DNA of 60,000 nt from Membranipora membranacea (GCA_914767715.1 OU612072.1:15626001-15686000), one strand, 5' to 3'; counted from the stretch's first letter, positions 42,067 to 46,739 are shown. A program made the numbers and translations. Notes: generated by a model not told the origin, from the letters alone.

Positions 42067-43299
42067 TTAATATGATATATAATATAATTAATTTTTCCGA
42101 TGAAAGTCATAGAAGACTAAGCTCAGAAACAGAAATTCATGTGAATTTTTCTCATCATTATTATTCAGAATAGTTGCTCTACTGAATTACCGATAGTGAA
42201 ATATCCTATCAGCGTCAATAAAAAGCGTAAAACAAAAATTTGCACCAAAGAAGCGTGAACTGAACCTCCCCCCCCCTTTTTTTTCAATCTGCTTCCCATC
42301 ATTCCCCACTATCTCACATAGTAAATAATCATCACCGTTGGTTTTTTTCAGCTCTGAAAATTCATGTGAGTCCTCTCACTAAGGAAATACTGGATAAGTT
42401 TGGATATTTTAACTTGGAGCTCAGAGGCACTGTTGAAATGAAGGTAAGGCGACTTACCTGTTATTTTAGGATTTGTCCCTTCTTATTTATCAACTAAAAG
42501 TAAATTCATATTTTTGTTGAATATTTCTTTATTTGTTATAATATGCATAACTTGGAGAAATTTCAATTCACATACTAAGGATGTATCGTGAGAATCATCT
42601 TGTCTGGTTGTCTTTAAATATTCATCCATTCTGCGCAACGTTGTATCTCAGTAATATGAGTAAATAAAAATATTTTTTTAGAGTTTAGTTCAGCTAGTTT
42701 TGGGGTGACTTAATGTTACCTAACACTGACTTTTTGCCCTCGCCTGGTGTGAGTCTAGAGTATAAAAGATCCATAAATAAATCGATTTCAACCCTGGTGA
42801 GATGACAGCATTTTCCTCCTGCAGATACGTGTCTCCTCTATGACACCTTTGTGACCAATTTGTCTCATTTTCTCAGGGCAAAGGTCTAGTCACTACTTAT
42901 TGGTTGCTAGGAGACAATTCTCCCCCACCAGCGAAACCTACTGCACAAACACCAGCAAATAATGCAACGTCATGTAACGGGACCCACCCGCCAGTAACAA
43001 CTTCCTTACCTCCTATCAGAGGCGGCTCTAAAGGGGCGCCGTACCGTAGGCGCCCTAGCCTGGTGCCTTCAATACCGGAAGAAGATAGCCTCAGTGTCCA
43101 AAACTCCTCGAATAATGATTTGAGCAAATCCCCACCGATAGCATATCAACAATTGGGGACTAGGTCTAACAATAATGAGAAAGAGAAGGTTACAAAAACG
43201 ACCAGCTTTAAGGATCTAGAGATGGATACAGCTCGGATGCCTCTGCTTAATGGACATGGGGATGGTGACGTCGATATCGAGAGGCTCACAAAGGTGTAA
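761..43299 (+). CDS. Receptor guanylate cyclase locus (natriuretic-peptide-receptor type), multi-exon, with alternative N-terminal modules
   Basis: Gene-level entry; exons follow separately. The product is a type I membrane receptor that would bind an extracellular ligand and convert GTP to cGMP in the cytoplasm. Order of domains: signal peptide, ANF-receptor (periplasmic-binding-like) domain, transmembrane helix in K5, Ser/Arg-rich linker (K7-K9), kinase-homology domain (K9-K14), coiled-coil dimerisation segment (K15), guanylate cyclase domain (K16-K20), long C-terminal tail (K20). All 20 constant exons have AG/GT borders and matching phases. Joined to the three upstream modules they give 1422 (VA), 1283 (VB) and 1273 (VC) codons before the stop when the longer K8 is used. 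Family membership is very secure from colinear similarity to vertebrate NPR1/NPR2 (for example [30 protein letters not shown]). The orthology group and ligand cannot be set from sequence alone. Use of all three first modules by one gene is inference. Confidence 0.93.
2257..2490 (+). repeat. Dispersed MITE-like element, family 1, diverged copy
   Basis: It shares the body of the copies at 24308-24543 and 48341-48578, including GAGGAGCTGATTCTGACATGG and a GGGGAGGCAGTGCCTC end. The ends are diverged and the terminal inverted repeat is only partly visible. Confidence 0.65.
3816..3860. repeat. Short hairpin element (TAGCCTG...CAGGCTA), copy 1
   Basis: The 45-bp element is almost wholly an inverted repeat with ends TAGCCTGTCTTGAC and GCCAAGACAGGCTA. 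AGGTATAG occurs on both sides, one base away on the left, and looks like an 8-bp target-site duplication. Related copies lie at 20994-21082 and 38049-38123. Confidence 0.7.
4343..4506 (+). CDS. Module VA exon 2: ANF-receptor domain, lobe 1
   Basis: Acceptor TTTTTCTGTAG and donor CCAG|GTTAGT bound an exon that continues the VA frame (phase 2 in, phase 1 out). It encodes IDIDTQV..., then [27 protein letters not shown]. This aligns with [20 protein letters not shown] of VC and [20 protein letters not shown] of VB, the segment that in NPR1 reads GPGC...APVGRF...W.VP. No stop interrupts it. Confidence 0.85.
4820..4891. repeat. Hairpin, arms about 24 bp
   Basis: AGCTTTGTCACACAGCCAC on the left is complementary to GTGGCTG-like sequence ending in GTGACAAAGCT on the right, around an A/T-rich loop. 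It reads as a MITE-type foldback. Confidence 0.65.
4891..4993. repeat. TTAGCTAGC-family repeat (family 2) with poly-G
   Basis: GATAGCTAGCACTAAATT followed by a G run (about 4939-4952) and AAATGTTAGCTA matches the pattern of copies at 7145-7310, 12488-12760, 22725-22945, 42665-42835 and 52710-52870. Confidence 0.55.
5049..5632. repeat. Large imperfect inverted repeat (about 585 bp, arms about 180-215 bp)
   Basis: The left arm begins GGTCAAGCCCAATGAAGTTC and the right arm ends GAACTTCATTGGGCTTGGCC. Further matching blocks include CTACACCTACCAC, CAGATCTG, TGATGCTCAAAG and TGACGTCA. It is a non-autonomous transposon-like foldback with no coding sequence, sitting just before VA exon 3. Confidence 0.75.
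5665..5797 (+). CDS. Module VA exon 3: ANF-receptor domain
   Basis: The acceptor is TTGTTAG and the donor GCCG|GTAAGC. The phase is 1 in, 2 out, matching its neighbours. It encodes [20 protein letters not shown]..., equivalent to [20 protein letters not shown] in VB and [20 protein letters not shown] in VC. It ends in FKFRR just before the next core strand. Confidence 0.85.
6179..6372 (+). CDS. Module VA exon 4: end of lobe-1 half, splices onward in phase 1
   Basis: The acceptor AACTGCAG follows an A/T-rich tract and the donor is GCTG|GTGAGT. It encodes [26 protein letters not shown]..., ending EIANKFAG. The QCFFVI cysteine corresponds to SKCYQLV in VC and DFCHLA in VB, the conserved cysteine of vertebrate NPRs in this position. 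Phase 1 at the exit fits K1 at 23609 (G + TG = Val). No other compatible receptor exon was found between here and K1. The preceding intron (5798-6178) is AT-rich and otherwise empty. Confidence 0.85.
7145..7310. repeat. TTAGCTAGC-family repeat (family 2)
   Basis: GGGTTAGCTGTCAGCTAGCAC, then CAAACTTTTCCTCTTGTGAAG, match the internal order of the copies at 12488-12760 and 52710-52870. Confidence 0.55.
8559..8643. repeat. Hairpin element, arms about 30 bp
   Basis: GTCCAGTATCCTGCTCAGGCTGT is complementary, with few mismatches, to ACAGCCTGCCCAGGATACCAG, around a G/C-rich loop. Confidence 0.65.
11322..12039 (+). CDS. Module VB: intronless signal peptide plus N-terminal half of ANF-receptor domain
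   Basis: ATG at 11322 starts a clear signal peptide ([20 protein letters not shown], ending near residue 23), then the fold begins [11 protein letters not shown]. Further landmarks are [46 protein letters not shown] and [10 protein letters not shown]. It keeps the cysteine after GP that vertebrate receptors have in GPGC. The whole half is one uninterrupted exon, unlike VA. It leaves in phase 1 at GGAG|GTTCGT, the same fold position and phase as VA and VC. That donor is weak. Unspliced, the frame stops at 12045-12047, giving a 241-residue secreted half domain. Confidence 0.8.
12488..12760. repeat. TTAGCTAGC-family repeat (family 2), long copy
   Basis: AGTTTAGCTAGTTTGGGGT...GGTTAGCTAGCCCCAATTTTTGG...AAATGTTAGCTAGC...TTCTCCTCCTGCAAATGC is the most complete copy. 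It is interrupted at 12600-12660 by a short tandem repeat. Confidence 0.6.
13191..13310. repeat. GC-rich hairpin (about 120 bp)
   Basis: The left arm TGCACAGCCAGCC...GGCGATCGCGG pairs with the right arm TGCGATCGCC...GGCTGGCTGTGTG. It stands out as GC-rich in AT-rich surroundings and has no coding potential. Confidence 0.7.
13643..13657 (+). repeat. Poly-G tract
   Basis: A run of about 15 G. Similar G or C runs of 9-15 bases occur near 4939, 9186, 19661, 20694, 26193, 38087 and 41084, often within or next to dispersed repeats. Confidence 0.8.
14128..14390 (+). repeat. Dispersed repeat (family 4), copy 1
   Basis: ATTGAATTCCATATCTAGAA, TAGCTTTCTTTTGC and GGGACAGCCAATCAGAT recur in the same order and orientation at 40074-40352. 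There is no coding capacity. Confidence 0.7.
15664..15895 (+). repeat. Dispersed MITE-like element, family 1
   Basis: It starts AGGGCGGTAG, contains GCTGATTCTGACATGGAAT and CTAGGGGAGG, and ends near ATCTAGAATTAGGCC. The open frame 15798-15989 lies partly in it and is not a gene. Confidence 0.65.
18580..19267 (+). CDS. Module VC: intronless signal peptide plus N-terminal half of ANF-receptor domain
   Basis: ATG at 18580 begins a signal peptide ([20 protein letters not shown], about 22 residues), directly followed by [13 protein letters not shown]. The open frame runs upstream without another ATG, so 18580 is the best start. Landmarks are [64 protein letters not shown] and [12 protein letters not shown], the closest of the three modules to vertebrate NPRs. 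The cysteine after GP is replaced (GPVY). The exon exits in phase 1 at CGAC|GTAAGT, a strong donor. It is nearest to K1 (4.3 kb intron) and gives a 1273-residue receptor. Confidence 0.9.
20994..21082. repeat. Short hairpin element (TAGCCTG...CAGGCTA), copy 2
   Basis: Arms TAGCCTGTCTTGACAAGCTT and AAGCTTGTCAAGACAGGCTA are perfectly complementary over 20 bases, with a G/C-rich loop. Target-site duplication is not clear here. Confidence 0.75.
22051..22313 (+). repeat. Dispersed repeat (family 3), copy 1
   Basis: CCACAAGTTCAGAG, ATATAGCTGACC, GCTTGCCTGAGTTTT and TTTACCACTGATCCATAA occur in the same order at 44872-45137 and 50566-50809. Confidence 0.65.
22725..22945. repeat. TTAGCTAGC-family repeat (family 2)
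   Basis: It contains AATGTTAGCTAGAATT, AAGTTAGCTAGCACCAATTTTT and GTAAGCTAGCC, ending near a TTTTCCTCCCCAAAGACT block equivalent to other copies. Confidence 0.55.
23609..23720 (+). CDS. K1: first constant exon, ANF-receptor domain lobe 2
   Basis: A long T-rich tract precedes TTTTTTTTGCAG, and the donor is GGAAG|GTAAGA. It encodes [20 protein letters not shown]...[12 protein letters not shown], matching the IYICSSPD...YVFFHLDIFG region of vertebrate NPRs. Phase is 1 in, 2 out. The two bases TG complete Val after VA or VB and Leu after VC. It appears only once in the window, so all three upstream modules must share it if they are expressed as full receptors. Confidence 0.93.
23721..25796 (+). 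other. Intron K1-K2 (2.1 kb)
   Basis: It carries a family-1 MITE (24308-24543) and a partial foldback element at 25253-25375 related to 48964-49132. Open frames on both strands here read through these repeats. Confidence 0.55.
24308..24543 (+). repeat. Dispersed MITE-like element, family 1, well preserved
   Basis: It starts AGGGCCGTAGTTAAGAATAA and ends GCCTCCCCTAGAACTAC. The ends are terminal inverted repeats of the form CCGTAGTT...AGGGGAGGC. The body matches 48341-48578 closely. Confidence 0.75.
25797..25992 (+). CDS. K2: ANF-receptor domain
   Basis: Acceptor CTTTTTTTCAG, donor GATGAG|GTAAAT, phase 2 in, 0 out. It encodes [20 protein letters not shown] then [16 protein letters not shown], matching PWE...[24 protein letters not shown] of NPR1. 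The lysine- and glutamate-rich end [11 protein letters not shown] corresponds to the loop before the FHDG helix. Confidence 0.93.
26193..26205 (+). repeat. Poly-G tract in intron K2-K3
   Basis: About 13 G in a row. The rest of this 750-base intron (25993-26743) shows no other structure. Confidence 0.7.
26744..26867 (+). CDS. K3: ANF-receptor domain
   Basis: Acceptor CTTTGTGTAG, donor TTTGAAG|GTTTGT, phase 0 in, 1 out. It encodes [20 protein letters not shown] and [12 protein letters not shown], matching the FHDGLLLYVQAV...RTFXG segment of NPRs. NETVNIT and NRT provide potential N-glycosylation sites. Confidence 0.93.
27283..27412 (+). CDS. K4: end of ANF-receptor domain
   Basis: Acceptor ATATTTGTAG, donor TACCA|GTAAGT, phase 1 in, 2 out. 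It encodes [20 protein letters not shown] and [17 protein letters not shown], matching G(V/I)TG...ID..GDR..DFSL...NY.G of the family. The preceding intron (26868-27282) has A/T-rich GAAAAATTTGAAAAA repeats; the following one (27413-28469) has the foldback at 27837-27914. Confidence 0.93.
27837..27914. repeat. CTCTGATTGG foldback element, copy 1
   Basis: GTGTTGGCTCTGATTGGCTGAT pairs with ATCAGCCAATCAGAACAGAG. The same core (CTCTGATTGG...CCAATCAGAG) recurs at 33818-33892, 34748-34816 and 28801-28860. Confidence 0.65.
28470..28649 (+). CDS. K5: extracellular juxtamembrane segment and transmembrane helix
   Basis: Acceptor TTCTTTTACAG, donor TACAG|GTGAGA, phase 2 in, 2 out. It encodes VREIHWPGG, then a CGYDNSGC pair of cysteines in a proline-rich stalk, then a hydrophobic helix of about 22 residues ([15 protein letters not shown]...GGFFVYR). 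In the VC form the helix spans roughly residues 453-476. The IHWPGG and two-cysteine stalk are typical of NPRs just outside the membrane. Confidence 0.95.
28801..28860. repeat. CTCTGATTGG foldback element, copy 2
   Basis: TTAGCAAATGAGTGGGCTCT and the partly complementary end ACTAATTTGCT flank GATTGGTTGC...ACCAATCA. Confidence 0.5.
29096..29205 (+). CDS. K6: cytoplasmic juxtamembrane segment
   Basis: Acceptor ACTTTTGCTAG follows a T/A-rich TTATTATTATT tract; the donor is CCCAG|GTGAGA; phase 2 in, 1 out. It encodes [19 protein letters not shown], the conserved EKEL..M.WRIRWEEL block, then [15 protein letters not shown]. From here splicing can go in frame to K7, K8, K9 or the terminal exon at 29569, since all four take phase 1. 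Confidence 0.92.
29569..29663 (+). CDS. Candidate alternative terminal exon: short acidic tail, no kinase or cyclase domains
   Basis: The acceptor TATTTGTTGTAG lies 363 bases after K6. In the K6 phase it reads [20 protein letters not shown], then [11 protein letters not shown] and a TAA stop at 29661-29663. Used after K6 it gives a receptor of 544 (VC) or 554 (VB) residues with a cytoplasmic tail of about 70 residues, close in size to vertebrate NPR-C, which also lacks cyclase. The following 500 bases lack AATAAA but have ATTAAA at 30144-30149. Against it: the exon is short and no family similarity supports it. Confidence 0.45.
30177..30269 (+). CDS. K7: probable cassette exon in the cytoplasmic linker
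   Basis: Acceptor ATACTAG, donor GGCG|GTGAGA, 93 bases, phase 1 both sides, so skipping keeps frame. It encodes [20 protein letters not shown] and [12 protein letters not shown]. No domain is recognised. Vertebrate NPRs have only a short linker here, so this is an insertion relative to them. Confidence 0.7.
30371..30770. repeat. Direct repeat in intron K7-K8
   Basis: AATCTGCTTGCGCTTATTAG followed by GGTTTG/GGCGGGTCTTG...TAAACAG appears twice, near 30490 and 30683. AACTTTG..TGCTTTTTGGAATTGC at 30380 resembles the foldback family of 48964-49132. Confidence 0.45.
30900..31049 (+). CDS. K8: Ser/Arg-rich linker exon with two possible donors
   Basis: The acceptor is TTATGGGGCAG. It encodes [20 protein letters not shown], then [20 protein letters not shown] and [11 protein letters not shown]. 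The donor is either GGTG|GTATGC (end 31019) or ACTG|GTAATA (end 31049). Both are phase 1 and differ by 10 codons; I list the longer. The Arg/Ser clusters suggest phosphorylation. In NPR1 and NPR2, Ser/Thr phosphorylation just before the kinase-homology domain is needed for activity. Confidence 0.7.
31943..32085 (+). CDS. K9: linker and start of kinase-homology domain
   Basis: Acceptor CACAATTATAG, donor TATAAG|GTTAGT, phase 1 in, 0 out. It encodes [20 protein letters not shown] with several R-x-x-S type sites, then [13 protein letters not shown], the counterpart of NYQVFAKTAYYKG at the start of the NPR kinase-homology domain. The glycine-rich loop of true kinases is not visible. The preceding 0.9 kb intron shows no structure. 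Confidence 0.88.
32411..32520 (+). CDS. K10: kinase-homology domain N-lobe
   Basis: Acceptor TTTACATTTCAG, donor GTCAG|GTATGA, phase 0 in, 2 out. It encodes [13 protein letters not shown] with the VALK lysine equivalent to VAVK, then [18 protein letters not shown], matching LFELKHMRDVQNEHLTRF. Confidence 0.93.
33042..33186 (+). CDS. K11: kinase-homology domain
   Basis: Acceptor TATATTCCAG, donor GCAAAG|GTCGGA (weak donor), phase 2 in, 0 out. It encodes [30 protein letters not shown] and [11 protein letters not shown], matching FVGAC...[16 protein letters not shown]...F.YSLTNDIVK of NPRs. Confidence 0.94.
33818..33892. repeat. CTCTGATTGG foldback element, copy 3
   Basis: TAGCCAATGTGTTGGCCCTG and CAGAGCCAACACATTGGCTA are near-perfect inverted repeats around GATTGG...CCAATC. 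It is located in intron K11-K12. Confidence 0.8.
33977..34151 (+). CDS. K12: kinase-homology domain, catalytic-loop region lacking HRD
   Basis: Acceptor ATCTCTTACAG, donor GCAAAC|GTAAGT, phase 0 in, 1 out. It encodes [36 protein letters not shown] and an acidic [12 protein letters not shown] stretch. HGNLKS replaces the kinase HRDLK motif, so the catalytic aspartate is missing while DFG is kept. This is the hallmark of receptor guanylate cyclase pseudokinase domains. Confidence 0.95.
34748..34816. repeat. CTCTGATTGG foldback element, copy 4
   Basis: TAGCCGATTCGTTGTCTCTG pairs with CAGGGACAACGCATCGGC around GATTGGGCAATCGGT...ACCGATC. Confidence 0.7.
34863..34991. repeat. Long foldback element (arms about 60 bp)
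   Basis: ACTGTAGTCTAAGTGCTCAG pairs with CTGAGCACTTAGACTAGTGG, and ACATTATCAACCA pairs with TGGTTGATAATGT around a 14-base loop. It is MITE-like with no coding capacity. Confidence 0.8.
36451..36612 (+). CDS. K13: kinase-homology domain C-lobe
   Basis: Acceptor TTCCCTTTGTAG, donor CTGAAG|GTATTT, phase 1 in, 1 out. It encodes [11 protein letters not shown], then [20 protein letters not shown] and [15 protein letters not shown], matching [10 protein letters not shown]...[23 protein letters not shown]..LSPKE. Confidence 0.95.
36629..36735 (+). repeat. 27-bp tandem repeat just after the K13 donor
   Basis: TATTTCTGTATTTTTACCCC is the core of a 27-base unit present about 3.5 times. The unit length is a multiple of three and the K13 frame stays open through it to 36746, so intron retention would add a nine-residue repeat, RYFCIFTPL-like. 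This is more likely plain intronic repeat. Confidence 0.8.
37174..37339 (+). CDS. K14: end of kinase-homology domain
   Basis: Acceptor TTTAATTTCACAG, donor ATGAA|GTAAGT, phase 1 in, 2 out. It encodes [35 protein letters not shown] and NSYRRFMK, matching PPFRPSL...[20 protein letters not shown]..LRKFN. Confidence 0.95.
38049..38123. repeat. Short hairpin element (TAGCCTG...CAGGCTA), copy 3
   Basis: TAGCCTGTCTTGACAAGCTC pairs with AGTTTGTCAAGACAGGCTA, around a loop with a C tract. CCTCCTAT precedes (one base away) and CCTCCTAC follows, a probable 8-bp target-site duplication as in copy 1. It lies in intron K14-K15. Confidence 0.75.
38723..38903 (+). CDS. K15: coiled-coil dimerisation segment
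   Basis: Acceptor AACATTTCTAG, donor ATCAAG|GTATGT, phase 2 in, 0 out. It encodes [40 protein letters not shown] and [11 protein letters not shown], almost identical to NPR1/NPR2 ([25 protein letters not shown]). This is the signalling helix and coiled coil linking kinase-homology and cyclase domains. Confidence 0.96.
39632..39799 (+). CDS. K16: guanylate cyclase catalytic domain, first metal site
   Basis: Acceptor TTTATACCAG, donor TATAAG|GTAAAA, phase 0 both sides. It encodes [20 protein letters not shown] and [19 protein letters not shown]. The YFSDI aspartate binds catalytic metal. The Glu of SAE is the guanine-recognising residue of guanylate cyclases. Confidence 0.97.
40074..40352 (+). 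repeat. Dispersed repeat (family 4), copy 2
   Basis: It is similar to 14128-14390 along its length (ATTGAATTCCATATCTGGAA, GGGACAGCCAATCAGAT), in the same orientation. It lies in intron K16-K17. Confidence 0.7.
40822..40955 (+). CDS. K17: guanylate cyclase catalytic domain, second metal site
   Basis: Acceptor TTCCGTTGCCAG, donor CACAA|GTAAGT, phase 0 in, 2 out. It encodes [19 protein letters not shown], containing the second metal-binding aspartate (GDAY), and [16 protein letters not shown]. Confidence 0.97.
40979..41225 (+). repeat. Imperfect tandem repeat, about 90-bp unit, three copies, with poly-G
   Basis: TTTGACCTAGCTTCAATGCT and CACCCCTCAATCACGCAAAC type blocks recur three times with changes. 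Copy 2 carries a G run at about 41084-41096. Confidence 0.7.
41850..41989 (+). CDS. K18: guanylate cyclase catalytic domain, nucleotide-specificity and transition-state residues
   Basis: Acceptor TTTATTTTCAG, donor CTCC|GTAAGT, phase 2 in, 1 out. It encodes [20 protein letters not shown] and [20 protein letters not shown]. The Cys of PRYCLF is the second guanine-recognition residue. The Asn and Arg of NTASRMES are the catalytic residues of the class. All residues needed for cGMP synthesis are present. Confidence 0.97.
42034..42066 (+). repeat. (AT)n microsatellite
   Basis: A run of alternating A and T in the intron following K18. Confidence 0.9.
42352..42443 (+). CDS. K19: guanylate cyclase domain
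   Basis: Acceptor GGTTTTTTTCAG, donor ATGAAG|GTAAGG, phase 1 in, 0 out. It encodes [20 protein letters not shown] and [10 protein letters not shown], matching LKIHLSSETK..LEEFGGFELELRGDVEMK. Confidence 0.96.
42665..42835. repeat. TTAGCTAGC-family repeat (family 2), in intron K19-K20
   Basis: GTTTAGTTCAGCTAGTTTTGGGGTGACTTAATGTTA then ATTTTCCTCCTGCAGATACG parallel the order in 12488-12760. Confidence 0.5.
42877..43299 (+). CDS. K20: end of cyclase domain, long C-terminal tail, stop
   Basis: The acceptor is TTTTCTCAG. The exon begins [13 protein letters not shown], the canonical end of the cyclase domain (GKG..TYWLLG), then runs on for about 127 residues rich in Pro, Ser, Asn and Thr, with [15 protein letters not shown] and [11 protein letters not shown] as possible phosphorylation sites. 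The stop is TAA at 43297-43299. Vertebrate NPR1/NPR2 tails are much shorter. The last four residues, LTKV, fit a class I PDZ ligand (S/T-x-V), which would tether the receptor to a scaffold. Confidence 0.95.
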   Translation, partial: GKGLVTTYWLLGDNSPPPAKPTAQTPANNATSCNGTHPPVTTSLPPIRGGSKGAPYRRRPSLVPSIPEEDSLSVQNSSNNDLSKSPPIAYQQLGTRSNNNEKEKVTKTTSFKDLEMDTARMPLLNGHGDGDVDIERLTKV

Positions 43300-43330
43300 A
43301 GAGGCTACATCAGGTGCAAATGTTAGCTAT

Positions 43331-43478
43331 GTGGGACCACACTGAAATCGAGACTACACTATTATCACGTGCATCTCTGATCATTAGAGCCAATTTAGAA
43401 AGAGTCGCTAACACCAATTTATTATCTATCGATCAGAGATATACATGCATTAGTATTGTCATCAGTGTCATGTGGGAC
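43331..43478. repeat. Foldback element in the probable 3' UTR
   Basis: GTGGGACCACACTGAAAT and GCATCTCTGATCATTAGA on the left match in inverted orientation TCTATCGATCAGAGATATAC and CATCAGTGTCATGTGGGAC on the right. Related fragments lie near 5911-5985 and 34380-34560. It begins about 30 bases after the stop codon. Confidence 0.7.
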
Positions 43479-44065
43479 TGAAACAGATCATGCATACTTA
43501 TTCGTTTCGTTTACAAAGTATATGTACCATTTATATATCAAAGAAAAAAATGTTTAACGGAAATTTATTTTTACCCTCATATATATATTAGCATCTTACA
43601 TAACAGCAAGAATTCTTGGCCTTCTTAGCACTCCAAAGCAGTGGAATAAGTGCGTCATGTCATCACAATTTCAAGTTGATCTGAACAATTAAGGTAGGAA
43701 GCGAGAGTGACTATTGTATATATTATTATTATTATACATATATTACTTTTAATAAGATTTTTTTTAAAAGCTCTATAATGCACTTTACTATTTTAACTTG
43801 TCAACGCATACAAATCTTTTTGTTTAAAATGTGGTCGCTGACAACAATTTGAGAATCACGAACTCTATTTTTAGACACTGTACTGCCTTTCATCGTAGAA
43901 ATGAATAGCATGGATTACTTAAAGTGACATTTTTTTATGTATATATTGATGTAGGCGCTTCTGTTGAATAGAAAGCGGGTATATTAAAATCTTTTTTATT
44001 TTGTTTAGTTGCAGAAAAGATGGCGCTTCGTTTATCTTTTAAAATCTCTAGTAGTCTATGGTCAA

Positions 44066-44071
44066 AATAAA
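44066..44071 (+). terminator. Candidate poly(A) signal of the receptor gene
   Basis: AATAAA lies 767 bases after the stop codon, followed by a T-rich stretch. It is the first clear signal noticed in the 3' flank, so the 3' UTR would be roughly 0.8 kb. Confidence 0.5.
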
Positions 44072-44871
44072 ACTTTTATTTTTCTTTTTTCCCTTTTCAG
44101 TTTTATAATAAAAATTTGTTTAATATTTGCCATGATTGCTATCGATAGACAAATGTCATATATCTAGGAAATGAGCCGTAATCTGGGCACTCGTATCACA
44201 AGATTGAACAAAAATTGACGGGATAAGACCAGAGGCAACACAAATAAGTTTATAATAACACATCAATAATAGGTCTATGGGTTGTGCCGATATTGATTGA
44301 AATTCTAGTGTATTTGTAACCAAACATATCATGGTTTAAACCTGTAGGTACAAGTTACCCTAGGGACAGCTATTTTAGTCATGCTTTGAGGAAGTTGCAA
44401 ATCTGTTCTTGGCACTTCTGTTACTGTATTTGTCATAAACTAACTAACTGCCTAACTTTCGAATATAACAAGACTACACAACCATGGCTGCTGGTCTAGC
44501 AGCACATGTATCGCTGGCCTTGGTGTCAACGGAATACTGGTTTGGTACTCCCTGAAAGGCAGTGCCACCGTCGCTGTGATGCAGAAATACGCATGACGCT
44601 CGACATTTCTGTTGACGGTATAATAACCAGTACCATTCTAAAACTATTACCTAATGATCTGGGCAACAAAAGTGTCAGTACTTTTATAGATGGCAGGAAT
44701 AACAATACAATAGGGCCTACCATCGGTGAGACCACCAGGGCAATAACTCAGAAGCTTGCGTCAACCTGTGGTCTGATTCTGAGTCAGCACGTCAAAATGA
44801 TGGCATACAGGTTTTTCGCTCTTTTCTCTGTTTGTTGCAGTTGGGAGAACTCAGAGCCTGAACCTGAGCAA

Positions 44872-45137
44872 GCGTATGGCTATTCCTGTATGGTTGCTGG
44901 ACCGCACATCTCATAATTTATTGGTCCACAAGTTCAGAATCTGTTATAGCTGACCTTTGTCAACTTTTGTCAAGTAGCTTGCCTGAGTTTTAAAAGGTTG
45001 TTACCAGGATGTCAACAAATACATAACAAAAAAGCCCCCAAAGTTATAGCTTGATTTAGATCTGATACTGATGGCACATCTCCACAAATAGCCATGCTAC
45101 GTATTTTACCACTGGTCCATAAGTTCATATCAATAGT
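44872..45137 (+). repeat. Dispersed repeat (family 3), copy 2
   Basis: TGTATGGTTGCTGGACCGCA, CCACAAGTTCAGAATCTG, GCTTGCCTGAGTTTT and TTTACCACTGGTCCATAA are shared in order with 50566-50809 and, from CCACAAGTTC onward, with 22051-22313. Confidence 0.7.
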
Positions 45138-46313
45138 TTCAAAATACAAGTACATGTATATTGAGATCGATCGACAGAATAATTAGTGTCTCTAAGCGGA
45201 GTTGGTGTAGGCAATGAACTAGGTGTAGGCAGGACGGAGGACACTGCGTGCCTCTTTGAGGGGCACACATAGCCTTTCACACTTGGATTAGTATAAACCA
45301 GGAATTAAAGTGTCCAGGCTGTGAATGGCTTAATAATTAGTGTCCAATCAAACGGAAAAGCCAAATTTATAATGACAATATTATTGCCTCATTAAATTGT
45401 TTATCTGTACCAGCATGCTTATAATTGGTATGTAAAAACTATAAAGCTCTTCAAGCTCTAGACACATGCAGGCCTAAGTTACATCTGACGCCTTTGTATT
45501 TGTGTTGTGGGTTACCATGAAACAGCTACTGTTTGTGAAATTGTGATTGCAAAGCCGACAGAAGTGGTTTTCTTCAAAGATGCTTTGAAAATTTTATCAT
45601 GCAGGCATAGCAAGGCATTGTTTTTTGTTTTCCTGGTTGTATGCAAATCATTAGATTGCTGATGTAGAAATTTTGAAGCGTTGAGATATGGTTTGTAAAC
45701 CTCCGCAGAGTTTGACATAAAGAAGCGCCGACAACTGCCTATGATATCCACAAAGAATGGCACACTGCCGGGAACCTGTGTTTGAAAACAGAAAGGTAAG
45801 TAGGAATTCTACACAACATATCTTTTACTGGAGTGCCGTAGTTTGTTTCACAGGGCAAAAAGTTGCGTTGAAGGTTGTTTTCGCCTATCTATTTCTCAGT
45901 TAGATCTCATTGATCCCAGTGATGATATTGAAAATGGGGTGCATAAAAGGTCGATCCTTATTCATGCCACATAAAAACATCCTGCTACTTGGATCTGCTA
46001 ATGGACTAAAGACTCCTACACGCTGTCGTTATGTGAAAAGCTAACTCACAAAATAATGACCAGCACGTCAATGCACGCAATTCGGCAGCATTTGTTTTTT
46101 TCGGACAGCGGGAATGCTCCGGCCTTGATTGATAAACGTTTCATAAGTAAGGCTATATGATGTGAAATGCCAGGTCTAATTAACCAACAACCATCACTGA
46201 ACATCAAAAAAACATTGCCACATCATTATGTTCAATTAAACATAGAAAAACAAACAAACAAACACGCCATTGCCACCTGCACACATCAACAAGGCTGACG
46301 TGTTGTCCACTGC

Positions 46314-46506
46314 AGGCCCGTAGTTCTAGGGGAGTCAACACAACATTGTAGCCATTGTATTCTAAAAACGCCGAATAATCCATGTCAGAATCAGTTCATC
46401 TGACATTTCCGTTTGCTATAGCTCATAGCTTATAGCGCCGCTCCTGGTGATGCTGTGACTCGCCTCGAACTTTTGCCTCCCCTGCCATTCTTTTAGACTA
46501 CGGCCA
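46314..46506 (-). repeat. Dispersed MITE-like element, family 1, reverse orientation
   Basis: It starts GGCCCGTAGTTCTAGGGGAG and ends TTTTGCCTCCCCTGCCATTC...ACTACGGCC. CATGTCAGAATCAGTTCATC is the reverse complement of the family's GCTGATTCTGACATG body. Confidence 0.75.
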
Positions 46507-46739
46507 TGCTGGTATCCTGGTTTGGCTGACAATCACTTTAGAAGGAGATATCAAAATGTACTTAATATGATGCACAAGTCAACAATTTCATATATTTATG
46601 ATGACTCCACAATTTCATTTATTTTTAAACGTTGCGATAGAACGAAAGTAGTGTCAATGCAATGAAGGTTGATTCATTGTACACAAAATGCTGGTCAGCA
46701 TTTAGATTTGCTGACGCTCTTCATGTCTCGTGGAAATTA

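Noticed and set aside
44506-44916. 136-codon open frame after the receptor gene
   Set aside because: No recognisable motif, no convincing splice or promoter context, and its last part runs into a family-3 repeat. Possibly a fossil of a mobile element, but not supportable as a gene.
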